Below are positions 11,146 through 45,700 of a stretch of DNA of 64,000 nt, piece by piece (position 1 is the stretch's first letter; every line of letters starts with the position of its first letter). Origin of the DNA: Mugil cephalus (Eukaryota; Chordata; Actinopteri; Mugiliformes; Mugilidae). The notes under the pieces were generated by a model. The model had not been told where the DNA came from, searched no databases, and saw nothing but the letters and a program-made list of their open reading frames with translations. Made by a program: the position numbers and the translations under genes. The stretch covers positions 28,517,501 to 28,581,500 of the forward strand of contig NC_061772.1 of assembly GCF_022458985.1 (NCBI RefSeq). The letters run 5' to 3'.

Positions 11146-12958
11146 TTTCAAAGGATGAAGGCAGGACTGTCCACATACTTTTGAGAATGTAGTTGTAGCA
11201 CTATTGAACTGTATTGTGTTGTGTTTTAGTCAGTGGACTGAGTCATAATAACAGAAACACTTTTAATTTTCTTAATTCTGAAAAGCTACATTCTGCAAAA
11301 TAAGCCTCAGTTGAATTCTAACGTCGTTTCTGTCGTGGAGGAGGATTTAGGGACCAAATATTTTGTCGAGTGAACTTATATTTTAATAGTAAACTCCTAA
11401 TAATCTCCTCAGAAGAAGATGTTGTGGACGGAGTCAGGTCAGAGTCTCTGAATGACTACATTGTGTAATCCTCTCATATACCCACCCTTTAAACAAGCTT
11501 TAAAAAATGTCGTCCGGTAAGAGTCCTGACTGAACAATGAATAGATCATTTTTCTTTCTTTTTTTTGTGTGTCTAAACAAGGCTTGGACTTGAGCCAACT
11601 GTCATTGCGCAAGCCTATTGAAACCATAGATTGAGCGCTTTCACCCAGGCGCCGATTTGCATTCGCTAATTTGCTTTTGTTTGTTCCTGTTTGGCACTTC
11701 CTCCTCTCCCACAAGGCAGCAGCAATTATCTGAGAGTGAAAGGGGCCCCCAGGAATGCCGGGCCGGGCCGCGGCCGACTGGAACGCGTGTTTACCACCGA
11801 GGGTTTACAGCATGTCGGAGCAGATGACACAAACTCAAAGAAAGGATAAGACGTGAAGTAAAGTTTGGGTATTTTTTTAGCTCGTTGGTACAGTTTTACT
11901 CTTGAAACTTGTTACAAATGTATTATTCTGATTGTTTAAGATCAAGGACTCGCTTAAAATGACACAATTTATTCTATTCTTTTAAGTTAGATTTTTTTAC
12001 AGCACATTAAAGGAATTAATAATTTATAAATATCACTGTTTTTGCATCACATGCACCATCGTATTTGCGTCAATAGGTCAAACCCTCCATTAGAAATATT
12101 TCAAGTTATGCTGTAAACACAGGCAGCGGTGGTGGTGTTAGTGGCTTCGTGTCTCGTTTTGATAATTTTGCATATTTTTGATGTAATTTCCTTCATTTCT
12201 TTAATATATTTGTCGTATTCTTCTGTCTACTTTTGGTCATTTTGCTCAATTAATGGTTATTGTGTGTCTTTATTCAGGCCTTCGTGGTCATTTTGTCCTT
12301 CTTTGTTATTCTACATGTGTTTGTGTCTTAGTGGAGTTAGTTTGGCTTTTTACCAAAGCAGTTTTTAGAATGACTTTAGAATAATCTCCACTGTGTCACA
12401 GTCTGGTTTGTGCAGAGTTACAGGGTCTGTGAAGGATTGCAAGGCACATATAGGCTGTGGGAAATTAAATGCCAATTAAAATTCCAGAGCAGCAGGAAAT
12501 CTTGCATTAAATTTACTGGAAACTCAAACAAAGGATAATACATGAAGTAAAGTTTGTTTTTGTTTTTTTAGCTTAGTGATACGGTTTTAATCCTAAAACT
12601 TGTTATATAATGTATTTTTCTGGTTCTATTCGTGGTCGTCTCAAATGTCTTTGTGTTCATTCTACATGTTTGTGTGTAACTGGATCAGTCTGGTATCTTA
12701 TTTTAGTGATTCGCTGTCTCAGTTTGATAATTTTGCATGTGTCAGTGGTAAGTTTGTGTCTTTTATCACACCTTTGCAAGTGTCATTCCGTTCATTTGGG
12801 TTTTTTTGCTTCACTTTGTGGTTGTTTTTTGTCTCATTTAAGTTGTTTTGCACGTCACTTTTGGTCATTTTGTGTCTTTTATCATCATTTTTCACGTCTT
12901 TATGGTGAAAGGAGGCGTCATTCTGATCATTGTCCATTTATTTCTGGTGTTTTTGCGT

Positions 12959-13040
12959 CTCAATCAATCAATCAAACTTTATTTATAGAACACTTTTCAT
13001 ACAAAGGATGCATCCCCAAGTGCTTAACATAAAAAAATAA
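12959..13040. repeat. Teleost retroelement 3'-tail-like repeat
   Basis: The sequence CAATCAATCAATCAAACTTT followed by ATTTATAGAACACTTTTCAT and ...CCCCAAGTGCTTAACATAAA has the form of a widely dispersed fish non-LTR 3' end. A weaker relative lies at 17450-17520 (GTAGCACCTTAACAG ... AAGTGCTTCACATTCAA). Confidence 0.5.
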
Positions 13041-14163
13041 ATAAAACAATAGACCAAGTGACACACACACATGCACGGACGCACACGTTCACACACAGAC
13101 ATGAAAATTTAAGAAACACTGAAGAATTTAAGAGCACTGAGGAAACTCTATCCCACCATCACCTCCTTGAAGTTGTGGAAACACTAGAGACATAAAAACA
13201 ACTATGTAGACTATATAATAAATAATAATAAATAAAATACAATTAATGTATACTAAAAAATAATAATGATAAAATTTGTTAAAAATCCAACTAAAAAGGT
13301 AAAATGTTAAATAAATAAGTAAATAAAATAAAATAGCAAAGCTAAAAAAAATGAATAAATAAATAAATAAATTTAGAAAATCAGTTAAAATCAGGCAAAT
13401 GATGATAATGTATATATATACACACACCTACATATAAAATCATAAAATAAATAAATACACTAAAAGGAAAATAAAATCGAGTTGAAAGCAGGACTAAAAA
13501 GGTCAGTCTTTAGTTTGCTTTTAAAATGTCTCTGAAGTGCTTTACTTAGGTTTATTGTTCATTAATGTCTTGCTTCTCTTCATGTTTGTCTCAAATATCT
13601 TTGTGGTCATTTTACGTCTCAATTTGTGCTGCATTTTCGTCTCATTATGAAGGAATTTGTGAGTTTTAGGTGTGAGCTACACAGAGTCCATCCCTTTCAT
13701 TCATAGCTGCTCCTCTGCTGCCTCCAGAGCCTCAGACTTCCAGACTAATCCTACAACCCTAGAAGGTTCTCGGGGAGTCCAAGCCTCTTAGCCTGAACCC
13801 AACTAACCTCTGACGTTTCCTCTTCTTTAAACTCTTTGTTGCTACCGAGCTCCCTGGAGGTAAATCTGGCCGGATCAGATCCTCTGAAGTATTACTGTAG
13901 GATTTCTGGCACGGGCCAATGTTTTCCAACATGCAGGTGAAGAGTTACCAGGCTATAAACGACTCGGCCAGATAAAGCGGTTAAATATAACGTCGCAGAT
14001 GGATACGCTCTGTTTTTTCCTGCAAAACTTCAGATGCACAACAGACTTGTTCCACTGCAGTTAATTCCAGTTCTCCAAAGAACACAAACACCTCATGTCA
14101 TTCATAAAAGGATGATTTTAGTCCCAATAATGTAATTACATTAGGCATATTAACGTTGTTTTT

Positions 14164-14450
14164 GAGGCCATGGACCCCAAAGACATGAAGTAGGGACCCT
14201 CTACCTATTATATGTGTTTTATATTAAACTAGACCTAGTGCTGTTGTTAAATATACATTATTATTATTAAAATATGTTTGATTCGTTTTTAAGGTGTATT
14301 TAAAGAAATTTAAATTTGTGGGTGGAAATTGAAAAATAAAAATAAATATATATATATATATAAAAATGTCTAACCAACCAAAGCTTGTGCGACCCCCCTG
14401 CAGTACCTCCGCAGACCCCTAGGGGTCACAGACCCTATGTTGAAGACCCA
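14164..14450. mobile_element. Dispersed repeat family C (hAT-MITE-like), copy 1
   Basis: The copy runs from GGACCCCAAAGACATGAAGT to the palindrome-bearing CCCCTAGGGGTCACAGACCC and TTGAAGACCC. Shared blocks with the copy at 59537-60075 include GTAGGGACC, ATATTAAACT..CCTAGTG and AACCAAAG..TTGTGCGACC. The CAGGGGTC-type terminus seen at 59542 is typical of hAT elements. Confidence 0.55.
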
Positions 14451-14995
14451 TAAACTAAAGGAAGTTCTACAGTAGGTTTTTATCAACTGATAATATCTGC
14501 TGCAGTTTGATAAGCAGGATATTATTTTTTGAGAATTGTGACCTTAGTTATTGCACACATTCAGTTTTATCATAATAATTTATTCTGTGTATTAAGTTGT
14601 GCAGTATTATTATTAAGTTTATTACATCGTTGTTTCTCATAATCAGCTCCTGCACTTTATTTCCATGTGCATCATTTCAGTGTTTATCGATGATCTCCTC
14701 ATTCATAGAGTCATTTTAGTTTCTACTTGTCTTTGTTTTTGGTGGGACAGTTAGCGGGGGGTGAGGGGGGCGGTTTCCCTGTGCTTGTGTAATCGAGGTA
14801 TAAAGTTGTGTTTATTATTATCCTATCGTGTTGGTGTTGATTGGACTTAAACCCTGTAACCTGCATAACACCCAGAGCCCAGAGCGTCTGGAGGCAGCAT
14901 TAATGACAGTTAAATGTAGGATAATGTGCGCGATGCAGCACTGGGTCAAATCTGACTCTGTGTCTCTGTGTGTCTGAAGGTCAACCCGACCGAGA

Positions 14996-15033
14996 GGAGG
15001 AGGAGGAGGAGGAGGAGGAGGAGGAGGAGGAGC
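14996..15033. repeat. (GGA)n microsatellite
   Basis: A purine-only GAG/GGA trinucleotide tract in intergenic DNA upstream of serinc4. Confidence 0.9.
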
Positions 15034-15559
15034 AGGGCTGAACCATGACAGGATTATCCTGGCGCTCCGCCCTGCACGCTAACCCAAATCTAATCTGACT
15101 CTCTCCTCATGCACTCAGCGCTTTTACACCAGAGACGCTCATCTCATTTCACTGCTGCATGTTTCTGCAAGACTCTTCTCTAGGTGCACGAATTTAACGG
15201 CCTTTACACGACTATCAACCTCCCGTACAAAAACATTCAATGAATTATTAGCAAATATGTCTGCAGCTGCATCAACTTCTTCTTTTTTACCAAAGCAGTT
15301 TTAAGTGTAAAAGGCACATTCAGGCTGTGGGAAATGACGTGCAAATTAAAACTCCAGAGCAGCAGGAAAGTTTGCATTAAATTTATTGGAACGTTTGTGA
15401 GTTCCTTTAAGATTTCAAGTCATTTTCTTTCAGAAAAGTTCAAAATCTAATCTAATCTAATAAACCTGCAGGAGTTGCACGAGAACAACGAGCCAAAAGT
15501 TGAAAATGCTAAACTTTCACATCAGGCCTCAGCATCCAGAAATCACATGGGGTGAATCT

Positions 15560-16123
15560 TTACTTTTCTAAATCTGGATTAAACACGAGTATTGTCCAGT
15601 CCCATTGAACTGTGCGGCCTGTGCAGCTCTTGGGGGAAGGGACGGGGAGGGACAGATGGGAGTAACACATGGTCCCTGTCGGCCTCCTCCTCCTCCTCCT
15701 CCTCCCTTCACAAACTCTCTGACTAATCTGACCGGGTAGGACGAGGCGGGGGTGGGTGGGGGGGTGGATGTGGGAAGGAGCCGGGCATTCGCCACCACAT
15801 CTCCCTCTTTTCTGGCAGCACCCAACACAGCCGCTGAGCCAAAGTGCGCAGGGTATGGGCAAAAAAACAACTTGTCCCCCCCCTCCGAGGCTGGACTGAA
15901 CCCGGCTCTCATGCTGACGGCTGCAGGGGAGCCCAGTCGGACCAGATTCACTCCTAATCCTGCACCAGGAGCACGTCAGGACGACCTAGCCGGACTTTGT
16001 GGTTTTACTTTTTTGCTCTGGTTTTCAAAACAGGCCCGTTAGAGGTCGGAGCCCGGCCTCTCTGAGGATGCCGTCCCTGCCTGCGCTTTGAGGAAAGAAA
16101 GAGCCGTCTCCGCTGGGAAGCCC
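15560..16123 (+). promoter_or_regulatory. serinc4: serinc4 promoter region and 5' UTR
   Basis: This is a GC-richer block with CTCC/GGGG tracts next to the putative first exon. A 7-codon upstream ORF (ATG 16068, stop 16089-16091) lies 33 bp before the chosen ATG and is out of frame with it. Long antisense frames over 15560-15951 are composition artefacts. The transcription start is not determined. Confidence 0.4.
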
Positions 16124-38129
<22,006 letters not shown>

Positions 38130-39300
38130 GGCGCATGTGGGGGGGCGGGGGCGGGGCCAGGGCGGGGGGGTTTAATGGGACGTGCCGCGATGTGGACAAG
38201 GGGTCGGGGGACTCGGAGCCTCCCCTCCGCAGGGGGAGGCTGTCAGGGATGGATGCCGCTGGGGTCGGAGGTCAGAGACTCACGCAGCTTTGAGAAAAGA
38301 ACCCGACGTCAAAGGCCCCGACGCCCGTGAAATTAAACCGCTAACAAAAGACTGTGGTTTTTGGAAACACACTTACTTACAGTACGAATTGCCAAAGGGA
38401 TCAGAAGGAGTGAGCTCTCACTCGGTAAGAAGCTGGAAAGACGGATACGTTTCTAAAGTTTGACCGTTTGATTTTAGTAGTATTTTGTTTTTTTTTTATT
38501 TAGACTTTTTAATGTTCTAGATTTTTGCTGTAATGTTGCTGCAGAGGAACACGCCCCCAAAAACATTAAAAAAAAAAAAACTTCCTTTAAATGCAGAATC
38601 TGCCCTGAATCAGAGTCTGGTCAAGTCTCTGACCGCAGACAAACAGTCCAAGGTTGTTGAGCATGAGCAAATCTTTCTTTTAACAGGCGCAGACACAGAT
38701 ACCGACACGTTCGTCTGGTTTCGATCATGAATGATAATGTTTACGGTGGCTTCTCTGCCACAAACATGACTGAAGATGTTCTTTCTGGTTCCGTTTGAAT
38801 CCCACAGACAAGTTTAGCATTTTTTTTTTAAACATGCACAGTCTGTCTTTTTTAAAAACTTAAATATTCTAGATTCAAATGTGCATTTTAATAATCAGCT
38901 ACTAGTTCATGCAAACCTTGAAAAATTCCGTAGCCGTTTGTCCAGTGAGTCCTGTAAATATCTCCTTAAATTTCTTTTTGTGCACATTTAGTCCAACGTT
39001 ATTCATCACGGAGCTTTAGCCTGGATAGCTTAGCTGTGGATGCAACCTTCTCCTCCATGTTTCCAGTCTTTATGCTAAGCTAAAGCTAATATACTCACAG
39101 TTATAGCCCTGCACACGTGTAAAAAAAATAATGATCTGCTGCAAAATGTGTCCAAAAATAATAAAGAAACCAGAAAACGCATAAAGAGAAACTGCAAATT
39201 CATTCATGAAGTCCCAGCTTCCGACTCTTTTTTATTTTCCAAAGCCAAAGAAAGATTTGTTCATGTGTTTAAAATAAAACCGGAAAGTGTTTGAGATCAT
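38130..39300 (+). other. serinc4: serinc4 3' UTR (inferred)
   Basis: Downstream of the TGA the sequence starts GC-rich (GGGG-containing, 38140-38230) and becomes AT-rich. Candidate poly(A) signals AATAAA are at 39160-39165 and 39273-39278. The frame 37745-38293 overlapping the stop is out of register with the SERINC reading frame. Confidence 0.5.
39160..39165 (+). terminator. serinc4: serinc4 candidate poly(A) signal AATAAA
   Basis: This is the first canonical hexamer, about 1.03 kb after the stop. A second copy (39273-39278) could serve as an alternative. Confidence 0.45.
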
Positions 39301-39681
39301 CTCTGCATTGTGGGATTCATCCCTAAATGGAAAAGGTTTACTAGAGCGAGAGGCAGCTAAACAGAGACGCAGCATCGACGCGTTAAACGCCGCGTTGCTA
39401 AAAAAATGCACGCTAGCATTGTGTCGCTTTACAGTGCATCATTCACTTCTATGCTGATCGCTAACGTCCAGATAGAATGAATATTTGTTTACATTTTGTT
39501 TTGCATTTGTTACTCAATTAAAAAAAAAAAAAAAATGAAACCAAGAGTGCTTAAAAAAAAAAAAAAAAAAAAGTACTAAACCAGTTTGAGACGGGATAGA
39601 AGCTTCCTGCCTCCGAGTCGACTGTCTGTGATGACGTTCATACAGTTAATGAGCAGTAGTCCGGCTACACAGAGCACAGCC

Positions 39682-39979
39682 ACACCGATCAGCCACAACA
39701 TTACGACCAGCACAGAGAACAGGAGAAGTGAATGACGTCGAGTTCTGCTGGGAAACGTTTGGACCTGGCAACGTTTTTTGGACACGTTGTACAAACCTAG
39801 ACCAGACCAGGCCTCTAAATTCACTAGATCCCAAACTGATCAAGTATCTGTGGGAGGATCCAAAGAGGCCCCTCCCCTCCAAAGGCCCCTCCCCCTAACA
39901 ACACCCCCTATAGGCCCCCGTCTGTTCTCACCTACACAATATTAGGAAGGTGGTCATAATGTTATGCCTGATCGGTGTG
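39682..39979 (+). mobile_element. Dispersed repeat family A, full-length copy with both termini
   Basis: The left end ACACCGATCAGCCACAACAT and the right end TGTTATGCCTGATCGGTGT are inverted and bound about 298 bp. Inside are GTTCTGCTGGGAAACGTTTG, TCTAAATTCACTAGATCCCA and AATATTAGGAAGGTGGTCAT. The copy is shorter than the one at 48458, suggesting internal deletion. Confidence 0.8.
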
Positions 39980-42719
39980 TATTACCTGCAGTTTAATGTA
40001 GTTTTTTCCGTTGTAGTAGATGTGAAGTTTCCTTCCTTGTTCTCTCATTCTTTATCTTTTTTTGTAAATACATTGTTTTCTTATAAATGTTTGTGTCGTC
40101 TCGTCTGGTTTGTTCATCACAATAATTCACTTAGTGGCTCGTTATTATTATTATTATTCACACGCTGTGACATGAAAAACCTTTTTAGCTGTGAGGTTTC
40201 AGAGAGGATGTGATATTTCATAACACAAAGTTTAACTGAACATTTAACAAGCAAAACAATTACAGTCAAATTACACTTAATATATTTGCAGCTAATTTGT
40301 GCCACACAATAAAATACTGTATATTTAGAAACAAGACCTGATTCAACGCACACTAAAAAAAAACAATAATGAGCACAATGACATTCATTACACAAGCGAC
40401 ACACATGAGTAAAGTATTATGATTTAAGCTTATTATTTCTTTCTTATACATAAATACATTGTTGTTAGATACTGCACAGGTTAGAGATAAAAGAAAAATC
40501 CACCTTTCTGATCCAAATCCTTTCATTCAGTATCGACAGATACTTTTACACATTTCCCACGATGCATTTCAGGAACCCAATGAGAGGAAATGTGCACAAT
40601 GTGCAGGTCCGGACTCGAGATGTGAAGTTATTATTTGGATAATGTCGTGCAGATGTAGTTTTCTATCCTCAGTTGTTGTGTTTACGTGGACAGAAAAAAG
40701 AGACGGAGGTTTAACCTTTAATGACCCTGTTAACTCTCGATGTTTCTCTCTGGTTGTTGGAATAAATCCGTTCTCTCTGAGCACGTTCGCTCCACGCGGA
40801 GAAAAAACATCAGGAGTTTCAGAAACATGAAGGTAGAAAAACAAAGATGAACCAAAGCTGGAATCAATGAGGACAGAAGACGTGGAGACGTCTTGGTTCA
40901 TCTTCAAATAAAGATTTATGATAAACATTTTGTCAGTAAAGGTCAAAGGTGATACTTGAACACATATGTGAATTCTTGTAGTGTCGTTTTTAGATTTTAT
41001 CCTGACATTGAATCTATCCCTCACACAGAAGCAGCTTTATTAATGAAAGTGTCCAGATCATCAGGATGAGGATGATACATGATTCCAGTTTGAACTAATT
41101 CCTCTTGTTTAGTTCTGGGTATAAACACAGACGCATGTTTGTCTTGTTGGTTATGTTGCTGAATTGGTTTTTGGACAGTTCTCTGACACAGAATTAACAG
41201 GATTATGATCAGAGAAGTTAAATTATAACTTTTAGTTAATGTTTCAGGTTTGTTAGTAAATATGAAACCAGTTAGTGTGTTGGAGCTTTGTTCTAGGTGG
41301 GATTTATCTGTTTTTCCTCTTGGATTTGTCCCATGAGTCCACATTAAAGTAAGTAAACGCTCACTACTGTGATTGTAAATCTAGATGTTGTGTTACCAGA
41401 CTCATGTTCTGATAAGATCTGATGTCAGGCTGTTGTGTTGGAACAATCAGAATCAGTTATTTCAGCCATTTTTCCAGCTCTTTGTCAAATTTCCATCGAT
41501 GCACAGATCATGTCTGCGATGTTCCTCCACAGGAGCAGAAGCAGTGAAGAGACAGGACCAGATCTACTGAAGGTCACGTGTATAAAAACGTGTGCAAACT
41601 CACTGAATAAGATTTACAAACTGATTTACTAACAGCGCGAACCAAGCGTGGCTTCTTTCAGAGCTGCATCCAGTTACTTTACCTCCATGAATATGAAATA
41701 TGGGGAGTTTACAAGCATTTTTTCTTGTGCTGGGAGGAGAAAAGGCAAATATATGAATTTAGCACATGCAAAGCGACTGAAAGCAACGTTGCTCATAGAG
41801 ACTGTGTCTATATTTAACACGTCTCTGTTTGTCCTGTGTGTAATTGTGCACACGTGGCTGTTATTGTAGCATCTAAACATCAGCCCATGAAACACATTCT
41901 TCTTTTATTCGGTGAACATCCAAACGGATCAGATGTATCCAATAAATAACTCGCGTGTTTGAGCTCATCGTGGTAAGAATTATATTCAGATGTTTTTTTT
42001 TTTTTTGCTTTAACTCCATCATGTGTCTCTTCAGCTGACACCTGATGTAACGGTGAAAACCAGCAGCGCATGAAAAACACTCATTTACATGCGTCTGTCA
42101 TTTACGCAACCAGTCTTAGTAAATCTCTGACAAACCACCGCTCCAGCCCACACGCAAAATTCTAGATTGCACACGCAATTTGGGATCTTCTAGATTCGTC
42201 CCATAATTTAATCAGTAGCTCGGTTTTAAATCCCCCCCAGGAAAACAAATCTCTTACACCTGATGTCTTGGGTGGCGCAGACAGTTGCTGCCGTAATAAA
42301 CCCACAGCTTCTAAATTATGGAGTCAGCTTGTTTTTGTGACAGTGTGTCTATGTAGGAAAACATTTAGGTGGATTTTTCTTTTACCTTAACACACAAAAA
42401 TACGATACAAAAAAAATAAAGGCAAAAAAAAAAAGGCTGTTTCAGTCCTTGTTCTTCTCTTTGGTATGTGTTTAAAGGTGGACACACGCGTCCACCTAAA
42501 GTGCTCTATATGGTACAGTAAGCTGGTCAGGCTTTTAAATAAATGTCTTTTTCTTTTTGGTTTCTGAACGTGTTTCAGTCGAGGCTGGAGGAAACTCTCT
42601 AAACGATCCGGTGCCACGATCAAAGTCATCAGGCTCTGATGTCTGATGTGAAGCCTTGTGAGTGAATGAATGAGTGAATGAATGAATGAATGAATGAATG
42701 AGGCTTCGCTCTGCGCCTC
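39980..42719. other. Interval between serinc4 and adamtsl5, including adamtsl5 3' UTR
   Basis: No exon of a recognisable family is present. Minus-strand AATAAA at 41041-41036 is a candidate adamtsl5 poly(A) signal, which would give a 3' UTR of about 1.7 kb. The open frames at 40459-40830 and 40569-41024 are AT-rich, overlap each other on opposite strands and show no motif. A GAAT tetranucleotide tract is at 42661-42701. Confidence 0.45.
42661..42701. repeat. (GAAT)n microsatellite
   Basis: GTGAATGAATGAGTGAATGA and further GAAT units lie just 3' of the adamtsl5 stop codon, so within its 3' UTR. Confidence 0.9.
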
Positions 42720-45700
42720 TCACGCTCGTCCCCTCAGCTCCGCCGGACGCTTGGGTCCCCGGTTGCTGCAGAGCCTTTCGAGCGGCCGCAGCTGCTCGTC
42801 CTCCCTGGGCCGGTAAGGCACCACGTAGCTGTCCTCCTCCAGCAGGATGCGGTTCAGCGTGTGCTCGTAGTTGATGTGGCGACGCACCATGAAGACGTAC
42901 TGCTTCCCCACGTCCAGGTGAGGGCAGTCGCAGACGTTGGGCACCCACAGGAACTCCCTGTGCTCCAGGCGGAAGCGGTTCCGGTAGGTGTGGATCATCT
43001 GGACGTCGTAGCGCGTCTCCTCGCCCCTGTACAGCTTCCCCAGGACTCGGGCCCGGAAAACTAAACAGGAAACAGACGCATTTCAATTCTCGTGTCACAT
43101 GCTTCTGATAAAACAGCAATTGTTCTGTCTTACCAAAGTCCTTCTGACAGTACTGTCTCTGGCGTTCGCGCCGGCCTTTTACTCGCTGGCATTTCCCACA
43201 GTGCCCTGCAGGATGAACACATGTGTTCACATGATATTATCGTCTCATTAACAGACGCCTCGGCTGAAGAAGGAGATGTTATGTTACAGACGGCAGCACG
43301 TGATAAGGTGAGGTGAGGTTTAAGGAGCAAATAGCAAAGTAGGGACGTTTCTTTCCAGAGAATTAAACAACAAACTGTTAATATGAAATCCATGTTTTAA
43401 GGAGCAATAATTCACCTCTGCATACATTTTAAATGCACTCATTAGTATGAAGGAAAAACTGTCCAAAATACCAGTGAGAACTGATAAGAAAAACAGAGAA
43501 GGAACTAATGACTGAAGGAAAACGGAAAAATCATGCAGAAAAACACAAAAAGAATCCAGGTCAGACACTCAAATGGGTTTGAAAAACAACAAAACAATAA
43601 AAGTCATGAATTAGTGACTCCAGCTCGTTGAATTAAAGACGTTTTACTTTTTCAAACCCAATTTTTCTGCAGGATTTTTCCATTTCCCTTTAATTAATTC
43701 CCTTTCCAGTGCACCACTGGTTTGAGAGACACCAGCAGACATTTAGTTATATATTTAAGTGAGGACCTTTCACATATTGACAGATGTTGGCGATAACACT
43801 TTTAGATCAGTTAATGGTGGAAATAAGACATTTATTTCATCATAGCACATCCCCCCATAGAGTTACACTGTAAAATCTTCCCTCTGATGCAGCAAACATG
43901 GCGCCATGATTAAAGTTGGACAGACTCTCTCTAATATACGACTCTGGTTCTGACCATCTGCTGAAAGATTTCTTGTTCTTGTTGTGGCTGAATCTTTATA
44001 AATGTGGGTTCTCGCGCCTAAATCACTGCACACTGGAATGTTTTCCCCTGCTAGACCCGACATCCAGAGACATGCAGCCTGATCTGATCTTTCAACAGCA
44101 AAGCAAGCAATCAAATTTCTGCACCGCATCTAATGTTCGTTGGTTAGTTGGGTTTAGCTGGTCGGGGTGAGGGTGGGGGTGAGGGTGGGGGTGAGGGTGG
44201 GGGTGGGGGTGGGGGTGAGGGTGGGGGTGAACGTACTTCCAGGTGAGGGCTGAGGGAGGAGGTTCCTGTGGTTCTCCTCCCGCTCCAGACGAGGCAGGAT
44301 GGGCTGGTGGTCGTGGTGAGGAGACTGTCTCGGAGGCTTCACCGGCCTTAACACTAGAAGACACAAAGAAGATTTATTTTTTATCATTTTACACCATTTT
44401 ACACTTTCATTGCATGAAAATAATTCATTTTGCATGGTAAAAAGATACGCGCATACAGTTCCTTGTGTTTTAAACAAATGTCATCTTGACCTCACTGTGT
44501 TCTGCCCCGACGTGCACGGCCTCAAAAGTCCACATTGTTGCCTAACAAACACTCTTCTGGCAACTTTGGCAAAGAAATCCACTCAGGGCTAAACGTTTCC
44601 AGAGAGGCTACTTAGATTTATTACACCGCTGGATGGAGTCCGACAGAAGGCATAAGTCCCGGGGCCGCGTGCAGATCCTCATGTGAATACGAGGATTCTG
44701 GGAGACACTGGGGCACATGTGCAGTGCAGGTTTATCACCAGAGACAAACCAGCTGCATTCCTCTGCAGCAGCAGCAGCAGCAGGAGGAACCAGGTCAGCC
44801 TGCAGATAAACTATTTTAAATGACCTGAAGATGGATCTGTTTCAAACCCGCTGTACGACACGCGGTACAAGTGTTTTCACTCACGGTGCCTGAATGGATC
44901 CTCTCAGGTCTGTGTGGTCTCACTGTGCAGAGCCACTGTCACGTCTTATCATCCTCATCACAACGTGACCGAGGACACGCGAGAAGCTGTGTCCTCGGTT
45001 TATCTGAAACCATGTTGGTAGAAAAATCCGGACTATATTCTAAATGCAGCTGCAGAAAATAGAGTGAATTCATATGCATGTGCAGAATTTATCTTTGCAC
45101 AGCAGTAAACGGCTCAATCACCACCAGAAGAGAACATCATGAATGTAGGAACACAACCCAAGAAAATCAAAGAGAAGCGTCTTTTTAAACCTACTGAGAC
45201 TTTGTTTCATGCTGCCTCTCATCTCAGTGATAATGTTTAGTTTACATGTGACCTATAATTTCTTCTGCAACCAGGCTGTGCAAGGTGTGTTGTTTTTCTG
45301 GAAACAAAAGTTAACTAAAAATTTAAAAAAAAAGACATGAACCTAAACTGTCTGTGAAGTTTCTGAGCCATGACATCATCTAAAAATATGTGGCATAATG
45401 GCCAGAATCTAATAAACACGACAATAATATAACACAGAAACGTCGTCTTTGATCAAAATGCCCAGAAAACTCAACAGTTTCATGACAACTGAGCCCTGGA
45501 TCTTTAGACATACTTAAAAGCTCTTAATGGTAAAAGTAATGTTGTTTCATACTTTTATTGGATCTTTGTGAATCTTCTCAAATCTGCAGAGATCTTCACC
45601 CTTTGCTCTCTTTTAAACAGCTGATGTGGCCCACGTTTAATTCATTAATTGATTAATTGGTCCCGTTACCAATTAGATGTAGTCGTTCTTTATTACTACT

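Larger units (their letters stand above)
9071..15559. other. Intergenic interval between hypk and serinc4
   Basis: No supportable gene was found in about 6.5 kb. The DNA is AT-rich and carries microsatellites, copies of dispersed repeats (listed separately) and hydrophobic T-rich chance frames such as 12129-12368 and 12600-13032. Small GC-richer islands at about 11630-11830 and 13850-13990 may be regulatory, but nothing in the window proves that. Confidence 0.6.

Noticed and set aside
12600..13032. Overlapping hydrophobic Phe/Ser/Leu-rich plus frames
   Set aside because: T-rich intergenic composition gives such frames by chance. No conserved motif or splice structure.
15560..15951. Two minus-strand frames of 100 and 127 aa in the serinc4 promoter
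   Set aside because: GC-rich compositional frames with a poly-Gly/Arg run, opposite to the promoter and without homology.
42535..43230. 231-aa minus-strand frame over the adamtsl5 3' exons
   Set aside because: It is in frame in exon 43205-43134 but then reads through the intron and out of frame in the last exon.
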